Assembly: GCA_030613145.1 (NCBI GenBank)
Contig: JAUWMM010000143.1
Location: 1 to 5,761, forward strand
DNA from: Desulfobacterales bacterium
GTDB taxonomy: Bacteria; Desulfobacterota; Desulfobacteria; Desulfobacterales; C00003060
DNA length: 5,761 nucleotides
Direction: 5' to 3'
The translations under genes and the position numbers were made by a program. The notes below the pieces were generated by a model. That model saw only the letters and a program-made list of their open reading frames with translations. It had not been told where the DNA came from and made no database searches. Positions 1 through 5,761 of the stretch are shown in pieces (positions within the stretch are counted from its first letter, which is position 1; every line of letters begins with the position of its first letter).

Positions 1-1089
1 ATTTTGGTGGCCATGATGCGAGAACTTGAGCCGACTTCCGACATACAGACCGTATGCATGGGTTTTGATGAGCGTTCTTATGATGAGAGGCCATATGCAA
101 GACAGGTTGCCGAAAAGTATGGAACGACTCACTACGTCCACGTAGTGACACCCGACATTCTCGGAATCCTTCCGAGGTTAGTACGCCATTATGGTGAGCC
201 TTATGGAGACGCCTCTGCTATTCCGACCTGGTATCTTAGTCAAGTTACAGCCAATCACGTAAAAGTTGCCTTAAGTGGAGATGGCGGAGATGAGATATTT
301 GCAGGGTACAACCGTTTTGACAGCACTGGATTGGTTGAAATCTATAAGAAGTTTCCAGCACTTGTGCGAAAAAGGATCATCGAGCCCACCGCAAAGGCCT
401 TACCTGACATGGCCTGGGGTGAAGGCTATATCAGCCAACTGAAACAGTTTATGAAGGGAGCAGGCCAACATCCTGTACAGCGTCTTACCTTAAGAAACTC
501 CGTCTTTTTTCCGGATATGAAATGTCGGCTATACACAAACAAGCTGAAAGTGGCTCTCGCCGGATACAATCCGGCCGAACGTTTTTATTCAGCCCATGAC
601 GGCTTGAAGAACCTTTCCGGGGCAGAAAAGCTTCAGCACATAGATTTGGGTATCTTTTTGCCGGACGATATTCTGACAAAGGTAGATATTGCCTCTATGG
701 CTCACAGTCTGGAAGTCCGATCTCCATTTTTGGATCATAAGCTATCCGAATATGTCTTGAGTCTTCCCTTTGAATACAAGCACAAAATACTTCGAAGGAA
801 ACGAATACTCAAGAGTGTGGGTCGGCGGTTCTTCAAGGCGGATTTCCTACATCGGAGGAAAAAAGGCTTCAGACTACCGATTGGGGAATGGTTCAGGACT
901 TCGCTTAAACAGCCATTGTTCGACTGCCTCACCAACAGCCCAATATTTGTTGATTCCAACTTTTTTGAAATGGACTTCATAAAGCAAGTATTCGATGAAC
1001 ATCAATCTGGCAAGATCAACCATACCGATCGTTTGTGGAACTTATGGTTTTTGGGAGAGTGGGCAAAAGTTGTGGACTTGGCTTATTAG
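1..1089 (+). CDS. asnB: Asparagine synthase-like amidotransferase, 3' part (5' end outside window)
   Basis: This is the C-terminal synthetase domain of a glutamine-dependent asparagine synthetase-like enzyme, a family that adenylates a carboxylate with ATP and amidates it with ammonia from glutamine. The frame is open from base 1, so the start, the glutaminase domain and the SGGxDSS PP-loop lie upstream; the first visible residues (ILVAMM) are what normally follows that loop. Counting from base 4, the visible motifs are SGDGGDE at 91-97 followed by IFAGY, DDILTKVD then SMAHSLEVRSPFLD at about 221-244, a lysine-rich KRILK stretch at 266-270 where the catalytic lysine is expected, RRKKGFRLPIGEWF at 284-297, and a typical tryptophan-rich end (DRLWNLWFLGEW). 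It ends with TAG at 1087-1089. SGDGGDE is the form I associate with AsnB paralogues of exopolysaccharide loci, so aspartate may not be the real substrate. It faces the minus-strand operon tail to tail and is only distantly similar to the second AsnB here. The family call is secure; the substrate is unknown. Confidence 0.93.
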   Translation: MLVAMMRELEPTSDIQTVCMGFDERSYDERPYARQVAEKYGTTHYVHVVTPDILGILPRLVRHYGEPYGDASAIPTWYLSQVTANHVKVALSGDGGDEIFAGYNRFDSTGLVEIYKKFPALVRKRIIEPTAKALPDMAWGEGYISQLKQFMKGAGQHPVQRLTLRNSVFFPDMKCRLYTNKLKVALAGYNPAERFYSAHDGLKNLSGAEKLQHIDLGIFLPDDILTKVDIASMAHSLEVRSPFLDHKLSEYVLSLPFEYKHKILRRKRILKSVGRRFFKADFLHRRKKGFRLPIGEWFRTSLKQPLFDCLTNSPIFVDSNFFEMDFIKQVFDEHQSGKINHTDRLWNLWFLGEWAKVVDLAY

Positions 1090-1159
1090 CTCCAAGTTCC
1101 GCCTGATGGAAGGGAAGGTGAATCGAGAAGGCCTGCGCTCAAACCCTTTCAAAAGCATC

Positions 1160-1177
1160 TTGATTCTTTCCAATCAA
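1160..1177. other. Small AT-rich hairpin between convergent genes
   Basis: TTGATT and AATCAA form a perfect 6-bp stem around a 6-nt loop inside the 121-nt gap between the stop codons of the two convergent asparagine-synthase-like genes (1089 on plus, 1211 on minus). It has only one G-C pair per arm and no T-run follows on either strand, so it is a poor intrinsic terminator. It is the only clear inverted repeat I saw in this gap. A weak bidirectional transcript-end structure is possible, and chance is also plausible. Confidence 0.2.
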
Positions 1178-1210
1178 ATGAGAGACAAAAGGACCATGAT
1201 GGGGGAGATG

Positions 1211-3151
1211 TTATGCCATATATGTATGCAGATCAAAAGAGGGCTTAGAGGAGCCATTGCAGAAGAACATATCTTGCCATATATGGAAACCGACCATCAT
1301 CCACAAAGTGAAATAGTGCCACCGGAGCCGTGGGTGGGGGCTATGTTCCAGGACTTTCTTGACAAAATCATAATTGAACAATCCCAATTCCTTGACCCGC
1401 CGGGGCGTGAGAACCTGTTGAGCTGTTTCTTTCAAGTCCTTTTGAAATTCATAATAAGGATTGAAGGCAAATCCCCATTTCTTCTTATGCAAGACAAACT
1501 CAGGGACCACGCCACGCATGGCTCTCTTGAAAATAGACTTGGTTTTCATGCCGTTCATCTTCATGTGAACAGGTAGTTTATTTGCAAACGAGACCAGATC
1601 CCGATCCAGGAATGGCACACGAACTTCGAGGCCGTGTGCCATGGAGACACGGTCTTCATTTAAGAGGAAGTCGTCAACGAGCTTGGTGTGAAATTCTGCT
1701 ATCAGTGCCTGTTCGATAAAACTTTGGTGCCTATCGGCGAAATATGGCTCAAATACCGTTCGCGTGGGGGCAAGCTTTTGTTCTAACATTCGCGGCCCGT
1801 ATAGCTGTGACCTTACCTGAGAGTCGTGGTCCCAGACATTTCTTATGATACTATAATATTGGCATTTGTCGCCAAGACTCAAAAACAGTTGCGCACCGCG
1901 GCGATATTCGTCGAGCGTCATATTTGTCGAGCGCCTTTGCGCGTCCATGAGATGATTGGAAAACGGTTGCAGCACTCGCCTGTTGAAACTGGCGGGAATG
2001 AACCGATGAAATGGGTCGCTGGGTTTCATATACTGATATGCCAGGTAGCCGGCAAAGAGCTCGTCTCCACCTAAACCAGCCAGAGCTACCTTGATAAAGC
2101 GTTTGGCATGTTGAGCCAACAGATACCCCTGGAGCATATTGATCTTTGGTTCTTCCACATGCCACAGCACCTTTGGCAGTGACTTCAAAGGTTCCGGATC
2201 CAGGGCACAAGGGTGATGCCTGGTATCAAAGGCCCGAGCAACCCTTTCGGCATCATCGAGTTCGTCCGTTGGTTCGTTGAAGCCGAGCGTACAGGTATCT
2301 ACCTGTTTTTCCGGATCTATCCGATGTGTCATCGCCAGGATGGATGAACTATCCATGCCTCCGCTAAGATAGATCCCCAGAGGAACGTCAGCCACAAGTT
2401 GGCGATGAACTGCCTCCTGCAAGTGCTGCCTGATTCCTTGCACTGCTGTTTTTTCGTCCAGGAGAGGGCCGCCGAACCGGGGCATTTTCCAGTAGTGTCT
2501 GCGCCGTAACCCATCTTTGTCTATTACAGCATATTCGCCTGGCAGGAGCCTCTCTACACCTTCAAACAATGTCTTGGGACCGGGTACATACCTGAGGTTC
2601 ATGAAATAGTGCAGGGATTGCTTGTTAATGTAACGTGAGATCTTGTTGTCAGCAAGGATTGCTTTGATCTCCGATGCAAACAGGACGCGGTCTTTTGTGT
2701 GGCAGATGTGAAGGGGTTTCACACCAAAATGATCTCGCGCAAGTATCAATCTTTTCGTACGGTCATCCCACAAGGCAAAGGCAAAGATCCCGTTGAGCCT
2801 ATTGAACATGTCCAGACCAAGGTCTTCATAGATGTGGACCAAGACCTCCGTGTCGCTGGTTGTGGAAAAGACATGACCGCCGGCCTTCAGGTCTTTTCGC
2901 AGTTGCCGAAAATTGTATATTTCACCATTACACGCAACAATAACTGAACCATCTTCGTTCGACATGGGTTGACGTCCAGTCTCGAGGTCGATGATGCTCA
3001 GACGTTGATGGGCCAAGACCAGACGTTCATTTTCATATAGTCCCTCCTCATCCCTTCCCCTATGGGCGATAGCGGCTGCCATGGCCTTTACGGTTTGGAC
3101 CGCTTCTGCCGGTTTATGGTCGAAGTGATATATGCCGGCGACCCCACACAT
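1211..3151 (-). CDS. asnB: Asparagine synthase (glutamine-hydrolysing), complete, 646 aa
   Basis: Cytoplasmic two-domain enzyme that takes ammonia from glutamine and uses ATP to amidate a carboxylate. Residues 1-210 are the glutamine amidotransferase class II domain: Cys2 exposed after Met removal (MCGVAGIY), Arg50 in AHQRLS, NGEIYN at 75-80 and SDTE at 99-102. The synthetase domain has the PP-loop SGGMDSS at 263-269, AGLGGDELFAGY at 358-369, SMAHGLEVRVPFLD at 503-516, a candidate catalytic Lys538, and KKKWGF at 556-561. Length is normal for the family; about 18 extra residues end the protein. Two usually strict motifs deviate: HRGPD reads HRGRD (Arg33) and SGxGGDE reads AGLGGDE (Ala358). The ATG is fixed by Cys2. 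GGAGG at 3163-3167 lies 11 nt upstream, inside the end of the DUF354 gene, whose stop is 2 nt away. As last gene of a glycan operon it may amidate a sugar acid or supply asparagine; the sequence cannot decide. Confidence 0.95.
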   Translation of the reverse strand: MCGVAGIYHFDHKPAEAVQTVKAMAAAIAHRGRDEEGLYENERLVLAHQRLSIIDLETGRQPMSNEDGSVIVACNGEIYNFRQLRKDLKAGGHVFSTTSDTEVLVHIYEDLGLDMFNRLNGIFAFALWDDRTKRLILARDHFGVKPLHICHTKDRVLFASEIKAILADNKISRYINKQSLHYFMNLRYVPGPKTLFEGVERLLPGEYAVIDKDGLRRRHYWKMPRFGGPLLDEKTAVQGIRQHLQEAVHRQLVADVPLGIYLSGGMDSSSILAMTHRIDPEKQVDTCTLGFNEPTDELDDAERVARAFDTRHHPCALDPEPLKSLPKVLWHVEEPKINMLQGYLLAQHAKRFIKVALAGLGGDELFAGYLAYQYMKPSDPFHRFIPASFNRRVLQPFSNHLMDAQRRSTNMTLDEYRRGAQLFLSLGDKCQYYSIIRNVWDHDSQVRSQLYGPRMLEQKLAPTRTVFEPYFADRHQSFIEQALIAEFHTKLVDDFLLNEDRVSMAHGLEVRVPFLDRDLVSFANKLPVHMKMNGMKTKSIFKRAMRGVVPEFVLHKKKWGFAFNPYYEFQKDLKETAQQVLTPRRVKELGLFNYDFVKKVLEHSPHPRLRWHYFTLWMMVGFHIWQDMFFCNGSSKPSFDLHTYMA

Positions 3152-3153
3152 AC

Positions 3154-4254
3154 CTAAACTACCCTCCCAGGTTCTGACAACACATCTGCCAAAGCCTGTT
3201 GTGCTGCTGCATCGGCATCACGGGTTTCTCCGTAGCTTTCCACCAGCCTGATTAGCCATTCCGTTACGTCGATACTGTCTTTCAAGAGGTGTCGACGTTT
3301 TTCATGCCAGTGACTCTTAGGATGAGAAGCCTCCAACAGGGCCCTTGAAGCGTCTAAAGCCTCGACTTGCTCGGTTTCACAAAAGTTCTGCACCAGGCCG
3401 TATCGATGTTCTTGGACATCGGTATAACCTCGACCTGTGGGGCTGAGAAAGATGGCGGGAGTGCCGAGGACTGCTGCCTCGCTTGCCATGGTAGCCGATT
3501 CCCCCACGACCAAAGCAGCGAATGCCATGAAATGGTGAATCTGGTGGACAGGTATGGCACTGGCAAATGGCTTGAGTTGGTCGGGAATAGGGGCTTCGCT
3601 TGAAACAAATACCTTGCCATGTCGTGCTAATTCCAGGACCAGTCTGACTTTATTTGGAAGACTGAAGCCCCTGTCACCCATATCATGAGCAGATTGCCAC
3701 GCTACGAATCGAACAATGGAGAATGAATCCTCAGGTTTTAGTCCAAAGCGGGACAACACCCTGGGGTCGGGGACAAACCAGCGGGGATGCAAGTAGGCCA
3801 ACTCATGAAAACCTGCATACCGCAGGTGCTTGCCTCCATGGCCCAAGATGTAACACTGGGGGGTAAAGATTCTATCTATGAACGGAAAGGTAATTGCATT
3901 GGACAGGGTCGCATTTTCCGTATCCGTGAAGGCCCATGCCGGTGTTCGCGTCAACCACCCCACAGGGCCTACAAAGGTGCCTCCTATTTGAAGCATCACC
4001 TGGGGTCTGAAAGTCATGACCAACGGCAGAAGGCGTCCAATGTGGGCAAACATTTCCCCTGTCCAACCCGCCACGCCGGTCCGCGCCTTGCTCAATACCT
4101 TATGCGGGATGTGGAACCGCCGCAAGAGATCACAGGTTATATCTTTCTCCCGCGCCACAACCCTTACGGCATGCCCGCGCTCATGCCACATGGAAATGGC
4201 GTTTCGAAAAAAGTGTACGTGAGCAGGATGTGAAATGTCGATAAGGATGCGCAC
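3154..4254 (-). CDS. DUF354 family protein (GT-B / UDP-GlcNAc 2-epimerase-like fold), 366 aa
   Basis: Recognised as DUF354 (Pfam PF04007), proteins with a two-Rossmann-domain fold like UDP-GlcNAc 2-epimerase and GT-B glycosyltransferases, frequent in surface-glycan loci but mostly uncharacterised. The N-terminal half opens with MRILIDISHPAHVHFFRN (1-18), the nucleotide-binding-like beta1-loop. Next come GHAVRVVAREKD (27-38), a glycine-containing QIGGTFVGPVG (89-99) and DTENATLSNAITFPFID (111-127). The C-terminal half has VRFVAWQSAHD (181-191), SSEAPIPDQL (218-227) and the hallmark GESATMASEAAVLGTPAIFLSPTGRG (251-276), where the nucleotide-sugar phosphate would be expected to bind. No signal peptide or membrane segment is seen, so it should be cytosolic. 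The start is GTG at 4254, chosen because the family begins at MRI-x-ID; it lies 3 nt after the GT2 stop with no good Shine-Dalgarno, suggesting coupling. It could be a glycosyltransferase or an epimerase; I cannot tell which. Confidence 0.9.
   Translation of the reverse strand: MRILIDISHPAHVHFFRNAISMWHERGHAVRVVAREKDITCDLLRRFHIPHKVLSKARTGVAGWTGEMFAHIGRLLPLVMTFRPQVMLQIGGTFVGPVGWLTRTPAWAFTDTENATLSNAITFPFIDRIFTPQCYILGHGGKHLRYAGFHELAYLHPRWFVPDPRVLSRFGLKPEDSFSIVRFVAWQSAHDMGDRGFSLPNKVRLVLELARHGKVFVSSEAPIPDQLKPFASAIPVHQIHHFMAFAALVVGESATMASEAAVLGTPAIFLSPTGRGYTDVQEHRYGLVQNFCETEQVEALDASRALLEASHPKSHWHEKRRHLLKDSIDVTEWLIRLVESYGETRDADAAAQQALADVLSEPGRVV
3163..3167 (-). promoter_or_regulatory. Ribosome binding site of the complete asnB
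   Basis: GGAGG on the minus strand, within a longer GGGAGGG run, lies 11 nt before the ATG at 3151. It overlaps the last sense codons of the upstream DUF354 gene. It is the clearest Shine-Dalgarno sequence in the operon, so asnB can probably recruit ribosomes itself as well as receive them from the upstream gene. Confidence 0.65.
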
Positions 4255-4257
4255 TCT

Positions 4258-5205
4258 TTATTTTAGATGTTTATTGTAGTTCATATCAAACCACATACTG
4301 AAAAACAGGGTTTGCAGCCCGCTTATGAGTGTAAAGATAAGGGCCATAGCATTAATATCAGGAACGTCACCGGTCACAGTCCACACATAAAAAAACCTTA
4401 CAGCCAGAGGAAGACTGACGCCGAGGAGGAAGAAGGAGAGTATATAAAAAAAGACCAAGGGATGAAAATCTTTGATGACATATTTAAAAAATAGCCTACG
4501 CCAGAATCCTTTGAACAAGAGCCACAATATCCTGGGAATAAACCGGATCAATCTGATGCCGGACTTTTCGCCTATATTGTAAACAGGCTTTATATGCACA
4601 TCCCGCACGCGAAAATCGTATTGATTAAGTCTTATGAGAAGGTCATTTGGTATGCCGTAACCCTTATAGATATTGTCGAGATTCATTCTTTTCAGAGCAA
4701 TCAATGAAATGGCCGTGTATCCGCTCTGTGAGTCGGCAATATGCCAGTAGCCCGAAGCGAACTTAGTCAGAAGAGAAAGAAAAGAATTTCCCAGATATCG
4801 ATAATGGGGGATCATTCGCCATGCGTCGCCGTAGAAGAGTCGATTTCCTTTTGAATACTCTGCGGTGCCGTCAACGATTGGCTCAATAATGTTCATGAAA
4901 TCTTTTGGGTCCATCTGGCCGTCACCAGCCATCACCACGGTTACATCCATTTCTAGCTCAAGGGCCTTCTTGTATCCAGTGGCAATAGCTCCCCCAACCC
5001 CTTGATTTGCCTCGTGTCCCAACAGACAGATTCTTCGGTCATCTTTTGCTTTTTCACTTACAGTCTGTGCCGTGTTGTCAGTGCTGGCATCATTGATGAC
5101 AATAATTTTATCAACAAAACCAGGAATTCCCTGCACCGTCTTCCCGATCAACCTTTCTTCGTTATAGGCGGGCACAACTACTGCAATTGATTTCTCCTGA
5201 TACAT
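4258..5205 (-). CDS. Family 2 glycosyltransferase, DPM1/GtrB-like, membrane-anchored, 315 aa
   Basis: Inverting GT-A glycosyltransferase expected to move a sugar from a nucleotide donor to a polyprenyl-phosphate or glycan acceptor at the cytoplasmic face of the membrane. Residues 7-18 (IAVVVPAYNEER) and 35-44 (IVINDASTDN) are the nucleotide-binding core of GT2. HEANQGVGGAIATGYKKAL (64-82) and AGDGQMDP (93-100) follow, the latter giving the metal-binding DxD-like site. SKGNR (118-122), DSQSGYTA (158-165) and YGIPNDLLIRL (183-193) match the DPM1-like subgroup. A basic, aromatic stretch at about 217-247 is followed by two hydrophobic segments, about 249-274 and 284-305, a usual anchor for this group. 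ATG at 5205 is the only reasonable start, although GGTGG at 5209-5213 is just 3 nt upstream, an unusually short spacing. It is first in an operon with the DUF354 gene, 3 nt downstream. The family is certain; donor and acceptor are unknown. Confidence 0.93.
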   Translation of the reverse strand: MYQEKSIAVVVPAYNEERLIGKTVQGIPGFVDKIIVINDASTDNTAQTVSEKAKDDRRICLLGHEANQGVGGAIATGYKKALELEMDVTVVMAGDGQMDPKDFMNIIEPIVDGTAEYSKGNRLFYGDAWRMIPHYRYLGNSFLSLLTKFASGYWHIADSQSGYTAISLIALKRMNLDNIYKGYGIPNDLLIRLNQYDFRVRDVHIKPVYNIGEKSGIRLIRFIPRILWLLFKGFWRRLFFKYVIKDFHPLVFFYILSFFLLGVSLPLAVRFFYVWTVTGDVPDINAMALIFTLISGLQTLFFSMWFDMNYNKHLK

Positions 5206-5578
5206 TATCCACCGCGTATTAAGTGTTTTGCTTTGTGAATGTCCTAATCAAATAATCAGTGTTGTTGGATTCTTAAAAAGAGACCTTTGCAAAACCCTTC
5301 TCACTTGTTCCTGTGAGTTTTTTGAACATGGTCGCTCAAAGTGGGTTATGATAAAAGTCTCGTAAAATTCGTCCATCCTTATGGCCTGACGCTGCCCCCT
5401 TTTCCCATCACCTGTACGTTTCAACATGATTGTTTCAATTCGCCTGAACAAAGAATCCCTAAAATTTTTATATTACTTTAAAACAATCTTTGTGTCAATT
5501 GATTGCAAAACCAAAAAAAGAATCGATCAGAACAAGATTACCCCCAATGGACTGTGCTGCGACTTCCATGCAGGATTT
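5206..5578. other. 373-nt intergenic stretch and probable operon leader
   Basis: This gap lies between the GT2 start and the stop of the partial gene at the right edge. It is AT-richer than the genes, especially 5455-5520. It holds a minus-strand promoter (5470-5498) and, below it, a leader of about 255 nt before the GT2 start. In the leader, CTCAC (5300-5304) and GTGAG (5313-5317) form a 5-bp hairpin; on the plus strand six Ts follow (5318-5323), on the minus strand it is preceded by six As. An 11-mer at 5389-5399 (minus) resembles the RfaH ops element at 9 of 11 positions. A minus-strand reading frame from ATG at 5427 to TGA at 5248 (59 codons) is rich in Lys and Arg, lacks a Shine-Dalgarno and resembles no family I know. 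I do not call it a gene. No tRNA or riboswitch was recognised. Confidence 0.6.
5470..5498 (-). promoter_or_regulatory. Predicted sigma70-type promoter of the GT2-DUF354-asnB operon
   Basis: On the minus strand a perfect -35 box TTGACA (5498-5493) is followed after exactly 17 nt by TAATAT (5475-5470), which matches TATAAT at 4 of 6 positions. A TATAAA overlaps it slightly downstream but would need a 20-nt spacer. The surrounding sequence is strongly AT-rich. Transcription would start near 5463 and run leftwards into the GT2 gene, leaving an untranslated leader of roughly 255 nt. The site sits in the only large gap upstream of the three tightly packed genes, as expected for the operon promoter. 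I found no obvious operator. The -35 and spacing are strong; the -10 is average. Confidence 0.6.
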
Positions 5579-5761
5579 CTATGGCCTCTCAGTGTCTGCC
5601 CAGTGATTGAAGCGCTTGAACGCATCTAAAGGAGCCTCATGCTCGTTGGGGCTTTTTTCAAAGGCGCGACTGGCGTGAAAAAGGGCGTTGTGCCAATCAT
5701 CTGTTTGAATAAAGTCTTTGTATGCTATAACATCGCTCAAACCGGTTGAGTCGAGGTATTC
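5579..5761 (-). CDS. 3' end of an unidentified gene, continues beyond window
   Basis: A minus-strand frame is open from the window edge at 5761 for 60 codons and stops at TAG (5579-5581). The translation looks protein-like. It begins EYLDSTGLSDVIAYKDF, contains a helical stretch DDWHNALFHASRAFEKSPNEHE, and ends with LDAFKRFNHWADTERP. It is soluble, with no membrane segment. I do not recognise the family. The frame is read in the same direction as the GT2 operon but is separated from it by about 370 nt and by the predicted promoter, so it is likely a separate transcription unit upstream. A stop-free run of 60 codons can occur by chance, and a terminator-like hairpin on the opposite strand overlaps it (5628-5658), so this call is moderate. 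Confidence 0.5.
   Translation of the reverse strand, partial: EYLDSTGLSDVIAYKDFIQTDDWHNALFHASRAFEKSPNEHEAPLDAFKRFNHWADTERP

Noticed and set aside
995..1576. Plus-strand open frame of 193 codons across the convergent gap
   Set aside because: It overlaps the ends of both well-supported asparagine-synthase genes in other frames, and its translation shows no family motif. It is a shadow frame.
3787..4233. Plus-strand open frame of 148 codons opposite the DUF354 gene
   Set aside because: It lies entirely antisense to a gene with clear family motifs and has a cysteine- and histidine-scattered composition typical of antisense reading.
5499..5578. Possible terminator for the partial gene at the right edge (minus-strand T-run at 5519-5513)
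   Set aside because: Only a 4-bp AATC/GATT stem precedes the T-run, and the better ATGGA/TCCAT stem nearby has a 13-nt loop and no T-run, so neither is convincing.
5426..5629. Plus-strand open frame of 67 codons ending just before the hairpin at 5628
   Set aside because: It crosses the AT-rich promoter region, overlaps the opposite-strand gene end, has no Shine-Dalgarno and no recognisable protein pattern.
5628..5658. Terminator-like hairpin on the plus strand: AGCCTC (5633-5638) pairs with GGGGCT (5648-5653), then a T-run
   Set aside because: It would terminate plus-strand transcription, but no convincing plus-strand gene lies upstream, and it falls inside a more plausible minus-strand coding frame. 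The stem also relies on a G-U pair.

Overview
The window looks like part of a bacterial surface-polysaccharide or other glycan biosynthesis locus. It holds a family 2 glycosyltransferase with a C-terminal membrane anchor, a DUF354 protein with a glycosyltransferase-B-like fold, and two different asparagine-synthetase-like amidotransferases. Moderate GC coding sequence, AT-richer spacers and the protein types would fit a Gram-negative environmental bacterium, perhaps of the former Deltaproteobacteria. Nothing in the window fixes the taxon, and that placement is an impression from sequence style.

Layout. Bases 1-1089 (+) are the 3' part of an asparagine-synthetase-like gene that enters from outside the window just past its PP-loop. 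A short convergent gap (1090-1210) has a small hairpin and no convincing terminator. The minus strand then carries a tight three-gene operon, read from right to left: GT2 glycosyltransferase (5205-4258), DUF354 protein (4254-3154) and a complete asparagine synthase (3151-1211). The gaps inside the operon are 3 and 2 nt, so translation is probably coupled. Upstream of the GT2 gene is a 373-nt stretch (5206-5578) with no confident gene. It contains a good minus-strand sigma70-type promoter (TTGACA-17-TAATAT, 5498-5470), which predicts a leader of about 255 nt. From 5761 to 5579 an uninterrupted minus-strand frame ends in TAG. It is probably the 3' end of another gene that continues beyond the window.

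How the genes may work together (inference). The GT2 enzyme would transfer a sugar at the inner face of the cytoplasmic membrane, probably to a lipid carrier or growing glycan. The DUF354 protein would act as a sugar-nucleotide epimerase or glycosyltransferase-like enzyme. The AsnB-like enzymes would use glutamine nitrogen and ATP to amidate a carboxylate, either free aspartate or a sugar acid or amino-acid substituent of the glycan. AsnB homologues in O-antigen clusters, such as Pseudomonas WbpS, are linked to amidated uronic acids.

I did not find a clearly new system, CRISPR array, RNA gene or intact mobile element. The points most worth checking are the altered motif residues in the complete AsnB, the pairing of two divergent AsnB-like enzymes, and the long operon leader with its partial resemblance to an ops element.
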